Assembly (NCBI RefSeq): GCF_949628215.1
Contig: NC_134281.1
Location: 44,784,512-44,848,511 of the forward strand
Source of the DNA: Phalacrocorax aristotelis
Taxonomy: Eukaryota > Chordata > Aves > Suliformes > Phalacrocoracidae
Direction of reading: 5' to 3'
Length of the DNA stretch: 64,000 bases
The first letter of the stretch is position 1. Each line of letters begins with the position of its first letter. The notes under the pieces were generated by a model. The model saw only the letters and a list, made by a program, of their open reading frames with translations, had not been told where the DNA came from and did not search any database. Shown here piece after piece: positions 59,701 to 64,000 of the stretch. Made by a program: the position numbers and the translations under genes.

Positions 59701-62700
59701 AAAGGGAGAAGTACTGATACCCTCATCCACAAAGAGCTTTACGGATGAGAAATGATCTCAAATACCTTCTGCTCTTCACTCAGGACTTGTGTTAGTACAG
59801 GAGCACAAGGCTGACGTGCCACCTCCCATTGAGGCTGTTGTGTAGATAAATGGGCATGATAAAGCTGTGAGTTTCCTGCAAGGGAAATTTCTCCGTTGCA
59901 AATGGGGACAGTAAGAGCTTCCTAGGAGCTTTCCACCAAAATCTGCAAAGGGTTTGAAACTCGCCTAAAAAGAGGTGGAGGAGGAAAGAGTTAAATCCCG
60001 ATGCCTCTGCTCAATCTTTAGTCAGGCAACGCTTTTTGTGAGCTCCTGGAGATTTTTATCTTAGGAAGGCCCCATGTGCTCTGCACTTTTCAGGTCTGAG
60101 CTTCTCTTCTGGGGAAGAGGGGCAACCACTGTGCTAACGCCCGCATAACTCACTGCCCGGCGCATTTTACACCTTGCCTCTCTGCTAGAGCACGAGCTGC
60201 CATTTGGTTCGCAGTGATGAAACATCAATCTTCAGCCTTTAGGCTCCTCAGTCCAGCTTGATGCTGGCTGTGAGTGCAGCCGTCACACCTGAGCAGAGGG
60301 AGCTGTCGAAGATCTGCACTGCCTGCTGAAACACAGCAGCCGTTAGCTTTACTGCACACATTGAATATCTGAGGCTGGAGCTCCTGTGCATCCTTCTTTC
60401 CAAATCCTGATGGTCAAAAAAGTAGCAAGCACTTATAATCAAAGACAAAACTGGCTAAATTTGCTCTCCAGGTAACTTGGCATTACACACAGGATGAACT
60501 CCAGCTACCCTGACATCCCCGAGACCCTGTGCAGTCTTCATGTCTCCACTGCACTCAGCTATTGCAGTGGTCTCCAGGGAGTAAGTGTATGGGCTTTTTT
60601 TCTTTCTTTTTTTTCCCAGCACAGAAATGCAAAAGATAAGCTTAAAATCAGTATTAATTATGATTTTTAGAAAAAGGATAGAGCAGACATCTCTCTCCTC
60701 TTGTTGCCACCATGTGCGGAGCCACAAGAAAGCCCTCGGTGTTCAACACACACTCATCCCAGATGCTCCACAGCTGGTTTCCTTTCCCAGTGCCCCCTGC
60801 ATTAGCTCACCACCTGACCTGGCACTGGGCTGCCCACAAGCACTTGCTTACACCCGTGCACTGTGCTGGGAAGTTGCTGAGGGATATTACACTGCCAGCA
60901 AACCCTGAAAATCTTCTGTTGCAGGAGTGACAGCCTGAGGAGATACGCAAGGTACGGCTGAAAGGAGAGGGAGCACTTTTTATTAGTCTAAGGGATATAT
61001 AGCTGGGAAAAAAACAAACAGGCTTTCAGGCACAAAAGCCCGTCTGCAGGTCAGAGTATTTTGGGGCAACACCTGGTGTCTGAGGGTAATAGGTGGTGAG
61101 GCACATGGGAAAGGGGCTGTGTTTCTTACACCAGCTTAGGAGGTAGGTGTTGTTTGGTTTGCTTCTCTTTTCTTCACACCACGTGGTCTTGTTTCAAACG
61201 GCAAATGTCACTCTCCCCCTTCCAGTGGCAGTGATGTTGCTCTGGCTGTATTTCTGTGCCCAAAAGCTTGTCTGCTTTCTTCAAAGCTTGTCTGCAATGT
61301 CATCTGTTGACCTAGTAAAAGCTGTTGTTTCTGCCTGCACACCTTGCCTTGCTTTTAACCTGGAATTTTTACATCTTCTTACCTGAGTTCCTAGGTAACT
61401 GGAGACAATTTCAAAGTCCTGCAAAAATGACAGGAGATGAGTTTGTGAAATAAAGGGCTGCAACTTTTAATGGCATTAAAAGTTTCAAAGCCAGGCTGAC
61501 TGTGGATATCAACACACATCTCCAGTAAAGCCAAAGGCAGTGCCGCGGCTCCCTCAGTGGTGCATTTGGCTCGCACGCTGGTTAGTTCTGTAGTTTAAGG
61601 CCCCAAGCCTAGCATGTTGTCCTGATGTACTCCTGAAAGAAACAGCAGTAGTGGAAGGTTTCTGCTATGGAAGTGTAGGAGCGGGTTGCTCCCATCTCTT
61701 CCCTCGACGTGTCAGAGAAAAACAGACCCTATACTGGCCTGGGAGAGAGAGAAGAGCATGAAGGTGAGTAACAGATGTTTATAAAGATGCATGTGAAGTA
61801 ACAGACAGAAGGCATTGCCTAAATTACTTACCTTCAGACTGAAAAAAAGGTATCTATCTCCCATACCCAGACAACTCACCATCAGCATCTCGGCCTGTGG
61901 CAGGACCTCAGAGAAAGCACCCATAAGAAGTAGCACCCCTGAGACAGAGACCTGCCATCCCTGATGGAGAACATAGGCTTCCCTGCTTGACCTCCCTGTG
62001 AAGTCTTCCGGGATCCAGAGAGTTAATCTTTCTCCCAAAAACGTATCAGGTCCTTTCTTTACATAGGAGCTAGTCAGGCCACTCATCTTATTTGAGAGTG
62101 TAGTTTCACTTCCCCAGAGGTGTAAATACTCCTGTGCCAGAAAACTGTCAACTCTTGTTGGTGGGTGACTCCTTGCCTCAGAGAGGGATGAAACTCTCCT
62201 CCCTTCGTGATTCACTGTGCCACTTCTAGCAGGAGGGGGAGCTCATCTGGGCCCTAAAATCTGCATCAGGCTGGATGTGAACGGACACCTCCATGTAATA
62301 GAGGATCAGAGCTTATTACAGGCTCTTGGCTGATACTGAAGATAATGGTAATTAACCACTCTGAGATGACAAGGGTTTATTGCTGGCTGATCTCCCCATG
62401 CTTTTCTTAAGCATTTTGTAAAAAAAAAAGGGCTTCATTGAGGATGGAGGGGGCAGAAGGAGACAGAAAGCAGTTGTGTGAGTCTCCAGCTCAGCACACA
62501 AGGCTTGAGAAGTGTGCCTAGGTTTTAACGTGAGCTGGAGACAGGATCTGTGCATTTACCCATTCTCAGCTCTATTTTGGGAGTCACAAGGTTTCTGTGT
62601 GTGGGTATAGAAAGGGCACTGCTCCCCATCAGCACAGTTTTGCAGCCATCACACTTCTGTGCTTGCTAGAGGTATGAAAAAATTGGTTTTTGATTGTGTC

Positions 62701-64000
62701 AGGAGGTACTGAAATTGCTGTCTCGTTTTACTAGGTATTTCTATAATCAAGTCTGCCAAACAGAATTTTACAGGACTCTTGTATTAAAGGAGACTGAGCA
62801 ATCACACCCTCGTCACCTTCCTATGCAGACACCTTTGCCGATCACTTATTTGCAGGGGTGAGAACCAATCTATTTATCCAGTCCTCAGCCTGAAATCATT
62901 CTGTAGCTCCATGAGATGATCTACACACAGGAGCGCATCTTGTCACTCTTAGTAGAAAGGGGCAGTAACCTCTTCTCAAAGCCTCCAGCTTCCATACACG
63001 TAGAAGTCAATTCCCAACGTGGATTGCCACCAAGGCACTTCTGCCATCAAAAGGAGGTGAGCAACTCGGAGGGAAGCAAAATGGCTTAACAGAGATCAGC
63101 AATCAGCTTTTGACCTGATTTTATACTGAGTTTTCTAGTGAAAAAGGGGCATTTGTAGTCTATCAGCATAGCAGCGAACCATATTAAATACGCCTCCATT
63201 TATCTTCAATAAGACTAATACAGTTCCTTATTATTGGAACAATGGTATATTTTTGTCACACCTAATTATAAACTTATCTGGCTGCGATGGCTTCACTAAT
63301 GAAAAGGATATGCTAGGTAACTATAGTAGCTATACAGCTCTTATATAACCAACATTTTAAACTGGTTTTTTTCAGCCGTTCTCTTCCTTTTTTGCTTTGC
63401 TTACAGCTTTTCTGTTTTACTGTGGCATAGGTAAGTAAAGCCAAAGGGCTAGCTCCTACAGTTACACTGATGTTTTTGGAGCATGGCCTGGAGTTTTATC
63501 AGTTTACATCATCTGGGAGTGGGCCCATGAAATTTTTAAAATGTTGAAATAAATGAAAGCAGACAGGTGACAGAGTGACAGCCCTAGACGGAGAGAATGG
63601 CAACGGCCAAGGCAGCGAAAGTCTTAGCTTTATTTGGAGGAAAAGGGCCTGCAAGTACATCTGGTACTGGGAGGCTAAACACACGTGCAGACTGCTGGGA
63701 GCTGAAAATGGGAGAAAAATGTGGCCTGTACAGAAAAATAACTTCCAGTGTTTTCCTCCGGTGACACTGGCAAGTGCACACTATCACGTTAGCCTCAAAT
63801 GCTTTTTGCGTGTTCCCACAGCATTTGCCACTCCTGGCAAGAGGAGGCCAGAGGCAAGTGATGGGAGAAGGTAGCCTAGAGACGTTCATCACCAGCTGTG
63901 GTTCACAACTGCCTTCACGACAAAGTTCACCCTGGGCATCTTGGAGGCCACTGGCACACGTGTCCCTTATATGGAGATACACATACATATATCGTGAGTC
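56763..64000. other. Gene-poor right flank
   Basis: I read this on both strands and found no exon, RNA gene or recognised mobile element. ORFs up to 167 codons (61712-62215, minus) have no family resemblance. A TG-rich microsatellite lies at 58460-58482. An AT-rich patch at 63180-63340 contrasts with its surroundings. In human the next gene would be DHCR24, and its first-exon protein ([20 protein letters not shown]) is not encoded here. Confidence 0.55.
58460..58482 (+). repeat. (TG)n microsatellite
   Basis: TG repeats with one TTT interruption, followed by GCACATGCATGCA. Confidence 0.85.

Noticed and set aside
61712-62215. 167-codon minus-strand ORF in the right flank
   Set aside because: No recognisable domain, no splice context and no strong start. 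It is compatible with chance at this composition.
56763-64000. DHCR24, expected next by human gene order
   Set aside because: None of its exons, including the hydrophobic N-terminal exon, is encoded on either strand here. It probably lies beyond the window.
1-64000. CRISPR arrays, operons, phage or bacterial systems, endogenous retroviruses
   Set aside because: The window is a vertebrate locus. I see no spaced direct-repeat arrays and no gag, pol or env-like frames or paired LTRs.

Overview
This is a vertebrate nuclear window, most probably from a bird, and most likely not a galliform. The evidence is compact introns, a 5'-truncated CR1 LINE ending in the CR1-type ATTCTRTG octamer tail, GC-rich promoters, and a gene order that matches the USP24 - PCSK9 - BSND - TMEM61 block of human chromosome 1p32.3. 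The bird call rests on CR1 type and intron size, since I could not run a search.

Layout. Positions 1-32860 (+) hold the 3' part of USP24: 40 in-phase coding exons encoding 1553 residues up to the stop at 30459, equivalent to human residues 1068-2620. They include the whole USP catalytic domain (Cys codon 11915-11917, His codon 14472-14474). A 2.4 kb 3' UTR follows. Two CR1 pieces sit in its introns, and one intron uses a GC-AG splice pair. Positions 34690-40079 (-) hold a complete PCSK9 gene: 12 coding exons, 656 residues, tail-to-tail with USP24. An HNF1-like site and an SRE lie 200-255 bases upstream of its start codon. Position 41954 (-) begins a tRNA-Gly(CCC) gene. Positions 44218-47365 (-) hold BSND (barttin, 4 exons, 262 residues). 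Positions 48958-51896 (-) hold TMEM61 (two coding exons, 211 residues), with a likely non-coding first exon in a CpG island near 56.1 kb. From 56.8 to 64 kb I see no gene. In the human order DHCR24 would come next, but none of it is inside the window.

How the genes relate. They are not an operon. USP24 is a deubiquitinase. PCSK9 is a secreted, catalytically self-limited proprotein convertase that sends the LDL receptor to lysosomes. Barttin is the beta subunit of ClC-K chloride channels. TMEM61 is an uncharacterised two-helix membrane protein. The most interesting observation is that TMEM61 and BSND look like tandem paralogues: they share an FRYG-x4-G-x2-L-x2-TG first helix, a second helix ending in Trp-Ser, and a phase-2 intron exactly 35 residues after that Trp in both. 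I found no sign of a wholly novel system; the window is a well-kept conserved locus.
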